A stretch of DNA of 64,000 nucleotides. Source: an uncultured Bacteroidales bacterium (GTDB lineage Bacteria; Bacteroidota; Bacteroidia; Bacteroidales; Muribaculaceae). Shown piece by piece: positions 15,754 through 25,514 of this stretch (positions are counted from its first letter, which is position 1; the number at the start of each line of letters is the position of its first letter). Under the pieces are notes generated by a model that worked only from the letters and a program-made list of their open reading frames with translations, was not told the origin of the DNA and searched no databases. The position numbers and the translations under genes are program-made. The stretch spans positions 191,448-255,447 of the forward strand of contig CACXLJ010000002.1 of assembly GCA_902768435.1 (NCBI GenBank). Direction: 5' to 3'.

Positions 15754-18700
15754 ATGTTTTATAAAAAATTTTATCTAAAACTACTGATGAGCCTTCTGCT
15801 CATGGCACTCACCGTGCCACAACTGAAGGCTGAGTCGCTCTTGGTAGCTGACGGGACAACGACTAATCAGTATGTTCCTATTTATGGTAACGGTACTACA
15901 AATAATCGCTATGTGGAAGTGATTTATCCTAGTACTATGCTTGAAGATATGAATGGAGCTACGATTAATGCTATCAAGTTTTATTGCAAATCAAACTCAT
16001 ACGTTAATGGCAAGAAATTCAAAGTGGAGGTTGGTGAATCAGCAACACAATCAAATTTTGGGTCTCCTATTAATTCAGGACTGACTGAGGTTGCCACAAA
16101 TGTTAATTTAGCAGGAGGCATTACTGAGTTTGATATAGTTTTTTCTACTCCTTATAATTACAAAGGAGGAAATCTCGTTGTGAAGCTAACTCAAACGGCT
16201 GCAGGTTCTTCTGACAAATCAACTTTTTATGGAATTAGTCAAACGGGTGCTGCATATACATCTTGGGCAATTAGCAACACTAATGTGCAGAATTTTATGC
16301 CCAAAATCACATTTGACTACGAGCCAGCAACTCTTGAGCCCTATGCAGCCAAGGTGACTCCTGAAAGCATAGCATTTGGGAATATTAATGTGGGTTCTGC
16401 TGCTGTTACTCAGAATGTGACTCTTAAGAACACAGGAGCTAATGCTTTCACTCCTAGTGTGAGCGTTAGTGGCACTAATTTTAGCACCACTTATACTGCT
16501 GCAGAGCTTGCTCCCAAAGCATCAGTTACGATCCCTGTAACTTTCAATCCTGCTACTGCTGGTAGCTATACTGGCACAATGACTATTAATTGTGGAGATG
16601 CCGGAACATTCACTGTTGACCTTTCTGGTAGTGCAGTTCTGAAGCAAACCATAGCTGATGGTGAACAAACGAATGATAAATTGCCTGTATATGGCTATAA
16701 TCATGATTCTTATAACCAGCACAACCAAATGGTTTATCCAGCATCATTGTTGACTGATTTAGTGGGTAAAAAACTTAAATCAATCACTTTCTATCCTTCT
16801 GCTGGAATTAAGTTCTATAGAGGATCTGTAACTTTCTCACTTGCAAATGTGGAAGCAGGTTCAATAACTTTCACTGAATCAGAAAACACACCTCAATCAC
16901 CTGCAGGCTTGACACAAGTTGGCACTATTAATATGCCAACAGCCGCTCAGAATGACTTGACAGAATGGACCTTGACATTTGAAGGTGAAGGCTTCGAATA
17001 TACTGGTGGTGATTTGCTTGTTGATGTATCAACCGTTAGTGGTTCATGGGGAACAACTTATTTCAAAGGCATAGAAACCAGCGATTATGCAGGTTATTCT
17101 TGTACATCATCGACCGCAAACGAGGGACAAAAATTCCTTCCCAAGGTCACCTTTGCTTATGAAGAGACAGCTGCTACTCCGGTGATCACCGTTGATCCTG
17201 CTACTGTAGATGCATTCAGCACTGAGGTTGGTACTCCTGTAACTGCTACTGTAAACGTTAGTGGTGAGAACCTGACCGATGCCATCACTGCCACTGTCAG
17301 CGGTGCTAACGCCGATTGCTTCACTGCAGCTCTGGAGAATGGTGAGCTCACCATTACTTACAACCCCACCGCTGCCGGCAACCACACTGCCACCGTCACC
17401 CTCTCGAGCACTGGTGCTCAGGACGTGACTATCGCCCTGACTGGTACTGCAACTGCTCAACCTTATGCAGTGACAGTTAATCCTGAAAACGGTTATGACT
17501 TTGGCAACGTATTGGTTGACAATACAAAGGTTTGGACAATCACCATTACCAACAATGGTACTCAGGCTGTTACTCCTACCCTGACCGGTATTGAGGCTCC
17601 CTTCACTACCAATTACACTGCTGCAGCTCTTGCTGCCGGCGAAAGCGCAACCATTGAAATCACCTTCGCTCCTACTGCAGTAGAGAATTACAGCAACACA
17701 ATCACCCTCTCGTTCCCCGAGTCCAATGGTGCTATTGCTAACATTACTTACGACCTCACCGGTAAGGGTGTGGATTCTTTCGAACCCACTGCCGAGAACG
17801 AGGTGGTTAAGCTGATCACTGTTGACAAGCGCAGTATCTATGAGCCCGAATTTACAGAAAACGGTTCAACTCAGAAGCAGCAGCTCAACTGCTATGACAT
17901 GCGATTCAAGATGGCTCAGCCCGATGATCCCGCCAAGCAAATCAAGGCTGGTGACCTGCGTCCTGGCAACAACCTCTTTGAGTTCTATGCTATCGACGAC
18001 TTCGGAACCGAGTTCCGTTTCGCTACCATCAACCTCTTTGCCGAGGGTCAGCCTTCAAGCAACCCATCGGTTAACGCAATGGATGCTCCCATCAAGGTGA
18101 CTCCTTCGGTTGAATACTACACCGAGGATGGTATGCCCGTGCATCCCACCTATTCGCACAACACCACTCTCAACTACACCGAGAAGACCTACAACGATAT
18201 TAACGAACTTGTAGACCTTGAGGGCGTGATTGACTACGTGAACGACACTTGGTCGGCCAACACAGCCACCAACTCTCACCCCGACCACTACAAGTTCCAG
18301 ATTCGTGGCGTGGGCCAGTATGGCGACATGGTTACTTCGCTCACTGCAGAGTATGTGGAAAGTCACATGACCGGATATGGTGATCAGCTCGTTATGCCCG
18401 AAGGATGGGAGCGTGGTTCGTTTGCTGGTCCAAACAATGAGGCTTCCGATGGTGTACACACATTCTACTACTACGACCTCTATATTAAGAAGTCTTTCTT
18501 TGATGAGCGTGGTATTACCGGTCCTGTGACCGTGGTTGTTAACACAACCCTGTCGGGTAGCGGATTTAATGCCGATAACTACAAGGCCATGAGCGTGAAT
18601 GGCGTTGAGCAGATTATTGCAAAAGAGGAGTTTAAAGACTACTCTTGGACTGTGCCCTTGATGGATGAAATACCTTCCAGCTCTATTGTTGAGCAAGTGC

Positions 18701-19884
18701 CTATGGGCGTAGTTATCCGACTGGTATCTACAGGTGCCGACTTTAATAGAACCACCGGTATTTACATCTATGGTGGTGGCACTGGCGTGAGCAACATCGA
18801 CACTGTTGGCATTTACAAGTCATCAATGAACGTGAAGGCCTACACCCAAAAGCAGGTTGACGAAGACACTGACCGTAGCCTCGTGGCTATGAAGAGTGGC
18901 GATACTGAAACCACAAGGGCTGATGTAAACGTTCTGGCTTACGGCGACCCCGCTGTTACTAATTACAAATTATATGAGAACAGCAGTGCCAGTACAACTG
19001 GCATGACTCAGGTAGCAACAGCTACTCATAATGCAAATAGTTATACAGTTAGCAGTGTAAGTGAATATAATAGCACTTACCAATATGTTCGCGACGAGTC
19101 GCTGGGTAACATCGACGGTATGTGGTTGCCAATGTACCCAGCTGAGTCCCAGAAGTATTTCTTGCCAGTAACTGTTGCTAATGGTATTGGTGATGACGGT
19201 GTTGTTCGCTCTGAAGGCAACACCTACGGCTCTGCTATGGAGCAGGTAGAGAAGAACGGTTCGGTTGATTTCGATACATACACATGCTACAGGAGTGACT
19301 ACACTTGGAGTTGGGAAAACGATAATGTGACCTATGCCATCTACAACCCATATGTTAAACTTTCAAGCGAATTGCCTGCTGCTACTGGTTATCAACTCTA
19401 TAACTACCGCTTGTGGGTAGACTATGATGAGAATGCTCCTGCATGGGACTTCGAAGTTGGACAAGAAGATGGTAAAATCCATTTGACCACTAAGATGGAC
19501 CGTCCGCTCTACAGTGGCACAAATTCCCAAATTGGCGGCAAGGGTACTTTAGGCAGAAAAGACAACTGGGCATTTGTTGCTCCCGCCGACTTGGAAGAGG
19601 TGAAACTGGTAGCACGCTTCTATTACAAGAAGAACTCGACTTCAAGTCTCAAGGCTCGTCCAACCGACAGCGACCGCCTCTACTATGTGGTTGAAAAGCA
19701 AGTCACACTTAAAACAGGCGAAAATATCATTACTGGCATTGAAGATGTCACTAACAAGACTGTGGCTGGTGTGAAGTACTACAACTTGATGGGTGTTGAG
19801 AGCAACGAACCGTTCAGCGGCGTGAACATTGTTGTGACCCGCTACACCGATGGTTCAATCTCGACTAGCAAAGTTCTGAAATAA
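15754..19884 (+). CDS. Large secreted modular protein with HYDIN/ASH-like Ig domains
   Basis: 1376 aa with signal peptide (residues 1-26). The layout by eye: module A1 (~28-190, starting LLVADGTTTNQYVPIYG and ending FMPKITFDYE); a HYDIN/ASH-like Ig domain (~191-293, PYAAKVTPESIAFGN); module A2 (~296-473, starting IADGEQTNDKLPVYGY and ending FLPKVTFAYE); a second Ig-like domain (~474-568); another HYDIN-like domain (~569-672); then ~700 unique residues. The last ~50 residues (KYYNLMGVESNEPFSGVN, then VVTRYTDGSISTSKVLK) resemble the short C-terminal sorting-type tails of secreted Bacteroidales proteins. The A modules and the Ig domain recur in the next gene. GC is lower at ~15.84-17.16 and ~18.95-19.07 kb than between. 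Likely a cell-surface or matrix protein; ligand unknown. Confidence 0.85.
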   Translation: MFYKKFYLKLLMSLLLMALTVPQLKAESLLVADGTTTNQYVPIYGNGTTNNRYVEVIYPSTMLEDMNGATINAIKFYCKSNSYVNGKKFKVEVGESATQSNFGSPINSGLTEVATNVNLAGGITEFDIVFSTPYNYKGGNLVVKLTQTAAGSSDKSTFYGISQTGAAYTSWAISNTNVQNFMPKITFDYEPATLEPYAAKVTPESIAFGNINVGSAAVTQNVTLKNTGANAFTPSVSVSGTNFSTTYTAAELAPKASVTIPVTFNPATAGSYTGTMTINCGDAGTFTVDLSGSAVLKQTIADGEQTNDKLPVYGYNHDSYNQHNQMVYPASLLTDLVGKKLKSITFYPSAGIKFYRGSVTFSLANVEAGSITFTESENTPQSPAGLTQVGTINMPTAAQNDLTEWTLTFEGEGFEYTGGDLLVDVSTVSGSWGTTYFKGIETSDYAGYSCTSSTANEGQKFLPKVTFAYEETAATPVITVDPATVDAFSTEVGTPVTATVNVSGENLTDAITATVSGANADCFTAALENGELTITYNPTAAGNHTATVTLSSTGAQDVTIALTGTATAQPYAVTVNPENGYDFGNVLVDNTKVWTITITNNGTQAVTPTLTGIEAPFTTNYTAAALAAGESATIEITFAPTAVENYSNTITLSFPESNGAIANITYDLTGKGVDSFEPTAENEVVKLITVDKRSIYEPEFTENGSTQKQQLNCYDMRFKMAQPDDPAKQIKAGDLRPGNNLFEFYAIDDFGTEFRFATINLFAEGQPSSNPSVNAMDAPIKVTPSVEYYTEDGMPVHPTYSHNTTLNYTEKTYNDINELVDLEGVIDYVNDTWSANTATNSHPDHYKFQIRGVGQYGDMVTSLTAEYVESHMTGYGDQLVMPEGWERGSFAGPNNEASDGVHTFYYYDLYIKKSFFDERGITGPVTVVVNTTLSGSGFNADNYKAMSVNGVEQIIAKEEFKDYSWTVPLMDEIPSSSIVEQVPMGVVIRLVSTGADFNRTTGIYIYGGGTGVSNIDTVGIYKSSMNVKAYTQKQVDEDTDRSLVAMKSGDTETTRADVNVLAYGDPAVTNYKLYENSSASTTGMTQVATATHNANSYTVSSVSEYNSTYQYVRDESLGNIDGMWLPMYPAESQKYFLPVTVANGIGDDGVVRSEGNTYGSAMEQVEKNGSVDFDTYTCYRSDYTWSWENDNVTYAIYNPYVKLSSELPAATGYQLYNYRLWVDYDENAPAWDFEVGQEDGKIHLTTKMDRPLYSGTNSQIGGKGTLGRKDNWAFVAPADLEEVKLVARFYYKKNSTSSLKARPTDSDRLYYVVEKQVTLKTGENIITGIEDVTNKTVAGVKYYNLMGVESNEPFSGVNIVVTRYTDGSISTSKVLK

Positions 19885-19916
19885 GCTATAAGCTGTAAAC
19901 TCTTTTTATACACAGT

Positions 19917-19953
19917 GAGGGGTGGCCACAAGGGTCGCCCCTTTCTGTTTTTT
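19917..19953 (+). terminator. Rho-independent terminator after the large modular protein
   Basis: GGGGTGGCC pairs with GGGTCGCCCC (two wobble pairs), then TTTCTGTTTTTT. Confidence 0.75.
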
Positions 19954-19977
19954 ACTAGCCACCCAACACCTGGTTTT

Positions 19978-20049
19978 CTAGATCATCTAGATTCTCTAGA
20001 GCAACTAGAATATCTAGAGTGGCTAGAAAGGCTAGAAAGGCTAGAAAAA
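19978..20049 (+). repeat. Degenerate 9-nt tandem array (CTAGANNNN, 8 units)
   Basis: Units CTAGATCAT, CTAGATTCT, CTAGAGCAA, CTAGAATAT, CTAGAGTGG, CTAGAAAGG, CTAGAAAGG and CTAGAAAAA. All eight have the CTAGA core, with no indel. It follows the terminator at 19953. Confidence 0.92.
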
Positions 20050-20068
20050 CCACCCTCGTCCCTCCCAT

Positions 20069-20094
20069 AAACCCTAAACTCTAAACTCTAAACC
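20069..20094 (+). repeat. Short 7-nt tandem array (AAACTCT)
   Basis: AAACCCT, AAACTCT, AAACTCT, AAACC. It lies 20 bp after the 9-nt CTAG array. Similar heptamers follow the 9-nt array at 10114. Confidence 0.7.
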
Positions 20095-20114
20095 AATTGT
20101 TATTTCCCTAAAAT

Positions 20115-20145
20115 TTTGGCAGTTATAAAAAAAACATTAACTTTG
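20115..20145 (+). promoter_or_regulatory. Promoter for the 531-aa dockerin protein
   Basis: TTTG at 20115-20118, a 19-nt spacer and TAACTTTG at 20138-20145. The predicted leader to 20316 is ~165 nt, similar in length to that of the paralogue upstream. The interval 19885-20315 otherwise contains the terminator and two repeat arrays. Confidence 0.7.
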
Positions 20146-20315
20146 CACCATAATGCCATGAACAGGCGGTTGACCATGCCATTACACACAGCGCCATCAC
20201 AGCACTCACCACCTTTTTATGCATGAAAACAACAACAAAACCAACAACTATTTCAATTTTTAGAAATACACACAATTAATCCTTATTTTATTAACCTAAC
20301 AACCATTTTCTACTC

Positions 20316-21911
20316 ATGAAGAAAAGTTACAAAAAAATCTTGTCATTGTTGGCTGTTGCCAGCATGGCACTGGGCATGAATGCCGATGAGCTCACCGTGA
20401 TCAACGGCACTCCCCAAATCAACAACTCGAGTATTCCCATCAACTCCACATGGGTTGATACTCAGGGCACCATTTCTCAATGCATCTATCCCGCCGAGAT
20501 TCTTGGCGAAATGAACGAAGGCACGATTACAGCCATCAAGTTCTATGTGAAGGCCGACACAGGCATCCCCTTCTATGGTTGCACACTGCAATTCTCCATA
20601 GGTGAAACCGAGCAGACCACTTTCAGCTCGGCTTCTGCTATCGCCGATCTCACCCCTGTGGCAACAATCGAATTCACCGAGGCTAACGCCACCGCTACCG
20701 AGTTGCTCATCACCTTCGACACTCCCTATGAGTATCATGGCGGCAACCTCGTGTTTGAGAGCAAGGTAACCACTGCCGGTACATGGAAAACCGCCTATTT
20801 CCTGGGGCAATCTCAAAGTTCCAACACTGCATTCTCCAGAACTGAAAGATACCAGTTCCTGCCCATGGCAACTTTCACCTACGAAGTTGAAAAACAGCCA
20901 TACGCTGCTTCAGTGAAACCTGCAGCACTTGACTTTGGCGATGTTTTACTCAACACCGAGGCCACACTCAATGTGACCCTGCGTAACAAAGGTCTGAACG
21001 CCTTCACCCCCGCCCTGAGTGGCCTGGCTGCTCCTTTCAGCACCACTTGGGAGGCAAGTGAGATTGCCACCGACCAGGAAGTTGTGATTCCCATCACATT
21101 CAGCCCCACCGAACTCACCGACGCTACCGGCACACTCACCATCAACTGTGGCGAAGCCGGCACATTCGAAGTGGCATTGAGCGGTACTGGCAGCAATATC
21201 GTCAACACGGTTGTGTGCGATGGTCCCAACTCTAATATGTTTGTACCTGTCTATGGCTACTGGTCAGACATGTATAGCACTAAGGCACAGATGATTTATC
21301 CCGCCGAAATGCTTACCGAACTCCAAGGTCAAACCATTACCGGCGTTACCTTCTTCAATTCAACCAAGTTCCACTTCAACAACACCAACATTCAGCTCTC
21401 GATGGCTGAAACCGAGCAGAGTGTGTTTGAACAGGAAACAGCCAACGCTGCTCCCAACATGATTGCCGACATGGCCGTTGTAGCCAACGCTGCAGTCACC
21501 ACCAACGACTCTGAACTGGTGTTCACCTTCAACGAGCCTATCATCTACAATGGCGGCAACCTTGCTTTAGATGTTACTGCCATCGACAAATCGACCAATG
21601 TTGCTATGGACAAGGACTACTGGATTGGCGAGAACTTCTCTGAGGCTTACTCTTGCTACACCTACAACACAACCAGCGGCCTGGTTTATTTCCTGCCCAA
21701 GGCCATGTTCAGCTATCAGAAAGCCGAAGAGACTCCCGCTCTCAAGGGCGATGTGAACAACGACGGCGAAGTTGATGTGCGCGACATCACTGCACTCATC
21801 GATGTGATCATGAACTCGATTACCGACAACCCACGTGCCGACGTGAATGAAGATGGCGACATCGATGTGCGCGACATCACTGCCCTCATCGACATCATCA
21901 TGAACAACTAA
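20316..21911 (+). CDS. Secreted modular protein with C-terminal dockerin
   Basis: 531 aa with signal peptide (residues ~1-23). It is a shorter paralogue of the 1376-aa protein: module A1 (~26-190), HYDIN/ASH-like Ig domain (~193-293, PYAASVKPAALDFGD), module A2 (~296-470), then a type I dockerin (~476-531). The dockerin has two calcium-loop repeats, DVNNDGEVDVRDITALID and DVNEDGDIDVRDITALID, joined by VIMNSITDNPRA. Dockerins bind cohesins on scaffold proteins in clostridial cellulosomes; no cohesin is visible here. The dockerin DNA is about 90 percent identical by eye to that of the C10 peptidase downstream, with mostly silent differences. Confidence 0.88.
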   Translation: MKKSYKKILSLLAVASMALGMNADELTVINGTPQINNSSIPINSTWVDTQGTISQCIYPAEILGEMNEGTITAIKFYVKADTGIPFYGCTLQFSIGETEQTTFSSASAIADLTPVATIEFTEANATATELLITFDTPYEYHGGNLVFESKVTTAGTWKTAYFLGQSQSSNTAFSRTERYQFLPMATFTYEVEKQPYAASVKPAALDFGDVLLNTEATLNVTLRNKGLNAFTPALSGLAAPFSTTWEASEIATDQEVVIPITFSPTELTDATGTLTINCGEAGTFEVALSGTGSNIVNTVVCDGPNSNMFVPVYGYWSDMYSTKAQMIYPAEMLTELQGQTITGVTFFNSTKFHFNNTNIQLSMAETEQSVFEQETANAAPNMIADMAVVANAAVTTNDSELVFTFNEPIIYNGGNLALDVTAIDKSTNVAMDKDYWIGENFSEAYSCYTYNTTSGLVYFLPKAMFSYQKAEETPALKGDVNNDGEVDVRDITALIDVIMNSITDNPRADVNEDGDIDVRDITALIDIIMNN

Positions 21912-22024
21912 TAGGCCCCCTTACCCCCCTAAAGGGTGGATGCGGATCCTTTTTTAATACACACATTTACAGCATCATTTCTTTGTTACATTCTTACCCC
22001 GCTGTAAAAGTGCGTGAAAATCAT

Positions 22025-22059
22025 AAAGAGACTACTTCGCTCGAGGTAGTCTCTTTTTT
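22025..22059 (+). terminator. Rho-independent terminator after the 531-aa dockerin gene
   Basis: 11-bp stem AAAGAGACTAC/GTAGTCTCTTT (22025-22035 and 22046-22056) and a T tract. It lies 113 bp after the stop; a weaker GC-rich hairpin precedes it near 21925. Confidence 0.85.
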
Positions 22060-22102
22060 ACTGTGTTTTTAGTTAAAACTATTGAAAAACAATTCCATGC
22101 AG

Positions 22103-22133
22103 TTGTGTATATTGCATAAAACCACTATTTTTG
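22103..22133 (+). promoter_or_regulatory. Promoter for the C10 peptidase
   Basis: TTGT at 22103-22106 (partial TTTG match), a 19-nt spacer and TATTTTTG at 22126-22133. The leader is ~70 nt. Confidence 0.5.
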
Positions 22134-22210
22134 TACCTCACAAAACTAACAACTATCTTAGTTTAACTAAACCTATATTAAACACACAATTTTTTTAACT
22201 TTATCTTACT

Positions 22211-24646
22211 ATGACTAAAAAACTGATTTTCTTGCTGGCCTTCGTTTTGCAAGTGTCGCTCGTTGCATCGGCGGCTCATGTAACGCAAGCCCAAGCAAAG
22301 AGTGAAGCGCTTGCCTTCATTCAGCAAAAGCAGGGTGCTCCCAAGTCGCTGCGATTCATGGCATCGGCTCCGCGCGTGCAGTCGGCTTCGGTCGATAACG
22401 CCTGCTACTACATCTTCAACGTGGGCAACAATGGCGGCTTCGTGATTGTGTCGGGTGACGACCGCACCAACCCCATCCTGGGCTTCAGCGATGAGGGCGC
22501 GTTCGATCCCAACAACATTCCTGCCAACATGCAGTCGTGGCTCAAGGGCTACGAGGAGCAAATCAAGGCCCTCGACAGCATGAGCGACAGCGAGGCCAAG
22601 ACACTGCTCGCCGCTCCCAAGCTCAGAGCCACTGTCGACACCCGCAACTCAATTGCTCCCATGATTTCCACCAAGTGGGACCAGGCCACTCCCTACTGGA
22701 ACGAGTGCCCGCAGTTCATGAACAGCGACGATGAAGCCGATGGCTATGAGCTGGCTTATACCGGCTGCGTGGCAACCGCCATGTCGCAAATCATGAAATT
22801 CTATGAATATCCCGCACAAACCTCACAGGTGATTCCCGCTTACAGCTTCACCTATAGCGACGGCAACTACAACTACAGCACCGTGCAAATGCCCGAGCTG
22901 CCCATCACCACCTTTGACTGGGCACACATGAAAGACAGCTACACCGGTGCCGAAGACGAGGTCTATACCACCGCTGTGGCGCACCTCATGCTCTATGTGG
23001 GTTGCTCCATCAAGTCACAGTACGGCGTGTCGGCTACCGGTGCCTACACCGACGACATCCCCAAGGGATTCGGCATCTTTGGCTATGGCTCGAAGCTTGC
23101 CTACCGCAACGACTACACCCAGGATGTGTGGGAAGGCATGGTCTATGACGAGCTTGCTGCCGGTCGCCCCATGATCTATAACGGTACTGCCGGCAGCGGC
23201 GGTGGCCACTCGTTCATTTGCGACGGCTATGAATATGGCAACTACTACCACATCAACTGGGGTTGGGGTGGTATGGGCAACGGCTACTTCCAACTGGCTG
23301 TGCTCAATCCGCATGAGAGCGGCATCGGTGGCTCATCGAGCGCCGAAGGCTACAACATGAAGCAGAACATCGTTTACAACGTGATTCCCGGTGGAACAGC
23401 TCCCGCCGACGATCCTGCCGAACCCGAACTCACCTGCACCGCTGTTAGCGGTCCATCGGGTTGGGATCGCGACCGCCTCGCCGACCCCTTCAAAATCCAC
23501 AAGTCTAAGATTGTGAAAGTGAGCTTCTCTGACCACTCGGGCACAGGCAAGAAATTCAAGGCTGCGCTTGCGCTCCAGAATCCTGCCGATGGCACCTTTA
23601 CCGTACTGCCTAATTCTGAAGACTACGCATACTTTACTGTTACCACTTCGGCCCAGGGCGAGACCCGCCAGTTTGGTAGCGGCATCGCTTCTACCGCATC
23701 CAATGTAATCAAGTTTGGCGCGGGCCTTACTGGTACCTACCGTCTGGTGGGCGTCTATCAGGTTGAAGGCACAAGCGAGTGGAAAGTCATGAAAGAGGCC
23801 GACCGCCACTACCTTGAGGTGAGCATGACCAACACCTATTGCACCGGCACTCAGCACCCGATTATCAACCTGCAGGCCACCAACTGGGAATTCACCGGCG
23901 GTGAGCGTGTAGGTTTGAGCGAACAGGTACACGTTACGCTGAAGAATAACAGCGTTGACCGCTTCTACGGCGACCTGTATCTTGACTTCGGCGGACAGCA
24001 AATCGACGAATATTCGCAGTACACCACTGTGGTTACCGGCGAGGTTAAGCCCGGCGAAGAGAACACCATTACCTTCAATGTCACTCCCGCATCGGCTGGT
24101 ACCAAGACTGTGCGAATCATGCGTCAGGTTGATTACGACTATGAGACCATCGGCCAAACAACAGTTACCATTGGCGAAAGCGTTGAGGCTGAAGAACTCA
24201 ACCTCTCAGTTGTGATTCAAGCCGAGAACGCAGTGCCTGCCGATGATCCTAACAACTTCGATGTGATCTATGATACCCACGCACGCTTCAGCGCTGCTAT
24301 CACTAACCACAGCGAAGGCAACTACAACAAGTATGTGCTGGCTCCTCTGTTCCTCGTCGAAAAGAATGCTGACGGCACTGTCGCCGGCGGTTCAATGGTG
24401 ACCTACAAGCAACTCACCATCTCGCTGGCAGCAGGTGAAACCAAGACCTTCTACTTCGACTTCGATAACCTGGCTCCCGGTTCAACCTACGCTATGAACA
24501 TCTATGCCCGCAACAACGTGCCTACCGAACAGGAAGGCTCGCACGTTGATAACATCGTGAAACCCGGTGAATCGGTTTACTACGATGTGCTGCGACGTTG
24601 TCGCTGTGAGCCTCGAAGGCCTCACCTTGAACAGCATTGTTCCTAA
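22211..24646 (+). CDS. C10 family (SpeB/streptopain-like) cysteine peptidase, frameshifted before its C-terminus
   Basis: 811 aa in this frame. Signal peptide residues 1-20, then a Spi-like propeptide (AHVTQAQAKSEALAFIQQK). The mature peptidase starts near ISTKWDQATPYWNECP. The catalytic Cys is in YTGCVATAMSQIMKFY and the His in GGGHSFICDGYEY; the INWGWGGMGNGYF segment completes the papain-like site. Two or three Ig-like domains follow (residues ~400-790). After GESVYYDV the frame runs into out-of-frame sequence and stops; the expected continuation is in the frame starting 24567. The catalytic domain is intact, so the peptidase could still be active. These enzymes are secreted and have been linked to host-protein cleavage. 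Confidence 0.85.
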   Translation: MTKKLIFLLAFVLQVSLVASAAHVTQAQAKSEALAFIQQKQGAPKSLRFMASAPRVQSASVDNACYYIFNVGNNGGFVIVSGDDRTNPILGFSDEGAFDPNNIPANMQSWLKGYEEQIKALDSMSDSEAKTLLAAPKLRATVDTRNSIAPMISTKWDQATPYWNECPQFMNSDDEADGYELAYTGCVATAMSQIMKFYEYPAQTSQVIPAYSFTYSDGNYNYSTVQMPELPITTFDWAHMKDSYTGAEDEVYTTAVAHLMLYVGCSIKSQYGVSATGAYTDDIPKGFGIFGYGSKLAYRNDYTQDVWEGMVYDELAAGRPMIYNGTAGSGGGHSFICDGYEYGNYYHINWGWGGMGNGYFQLAVLNPHESGIGGSSSAEGYNMKQNIVYNVIPGGTAPADDPAEPELTCTAVSGPSGWDRDRLADPFKIHKSKIVKVSFSDHSGTGKKFKAALALQNPADGTFTVLPNSEDYAYFTVTTSAQGETRQFGSGIASTASNVIKFGAGLTGTYRLVGVYQVEGTSEWKVMKEADRHYLEVSMTNTYCTGTQHPIINLQATNWEFTGGERVGLSEQVHVTLKNNSVDRFYGDLYLDFGGQQIDEYSQYTTVVTGEVKPGEENTITFNVTPASAGTKTVRIMRQVDYDYETIGQTTVTIGESVEAEELNLSVVIQAENAVPADDPNNFDVIYDTHARFSAAITNHSEGNYNKYVLAPLFLVEKNADGTVAGGSMVTYKQLTISLAAGETKTFYFDFDNLAPGSTYAMNIYARNNVPTEQEGSHVDNIVKPGESVYYDVLRRCRCEPRRPHLEQHCS

Positions 24647-25448
24647 CGAGAACCCCAACACGCTCTACTTCATTGACGAGAACGCTACCGCTCCCGCAGG
24701 CATCGAGAACTGCAACATCGTGAACGGTTCTATGGCTCAGAATATCGCCATCAAGGACGGTTATCCCTTCATGACTCCTCAGAGCTTCACTGCTCAGGCT
24801 ATCAGCTACGAGCGCACCTTCACCAAGGCTCGCCGTGAAGGCATTGCCGAGAACTGGAGCACCATCGTGCTGCCGTTCACTCCCACCACTGTGAGCAACA
24901 ACAACTTGTGGATTGAGCGCTTTGCTCAAGAGGTTGACGGCGTGGTAACCTTCAGCGAAGTTAACAATATGGAGGCTAATGTGCCTTACATCATCGCTGC
25001 TAAGCAGGACGCTATCGGCACTCCCATCACTTGGAGCGCAAGCAACGTGCTCATGAAACCCGAACCCATTGCTTACACCAGTGGCGACACTTACCTGATG
25101 ACAGGTACTTTCGTAGGCGAGACTGTTGAGGAAGCCTATGCTGTCAACGCAGCAGGTTCTGTAGCTAAGTGGGGCAACGCAGCCGTTGAGCCCTTCCGCG
25201 CTTACTTCACCGAGCTTGAGGCTCTTGAAAACCACACCGACATTGAGCTGCCCGGCGAGGCTACCACTCCCAGCTACCTCAGGGGCGACGTGAACGGCGA
25301 CGGCGAGGTTGACGTGCGCGACATCACCGCTCTTATCGATGTGATCATGAACTCGATTACCGACAATCCTCGTGCCGATGTGAACGAAGACGGCGACATC
25401 GATGTGCGCGACATCACTGCACTCATCGACATCATCATGAACAATTAA
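24567..25448 (+). pseudogene. 3' fragment of the C10 peptidase gene: C-terminal domain and dockerin
   Basis: This frame resumes the protein with VVAVSLEGLTLNSIVPNENP and continues ~230 residues, then a type I dockerin (DVNGDGEVDVRDITALID and DVNEDGDIDVRDITALID). The ATG at 24567 is unlikely to be a real start: no promoter is visible and the first ~11 residues are out-of-frame peptidase sequence. Removing ten bases (24589-24598) would join the upstream frame as YYDVVAVSLEG. The part resembles the self-assembling beta-rich domains seen before dockerins in Bacteroidales proteins. It could be a true mutation, phase variation or an assembly error. Confidence 0.7.
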
Positions 25449-25467
25449 TATTGAAACGAATCATTAG

Positions 25468-25511
25468 CGAGGGGCTGGCAGAAAATGAAGTGCCAGCCCC
25501 TCGTTTTTTTT
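25468..25511 (+). terminator. Strong terminator after the C10/dockerin gene
   Basis: 13-bp perfect stem CGAGGGGCTGGCA/TGCCAGCCCCTCG with a 10-nt loop and eight Ts. Confidence 0.9.
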
Positions 25512-25514
25512 AAC

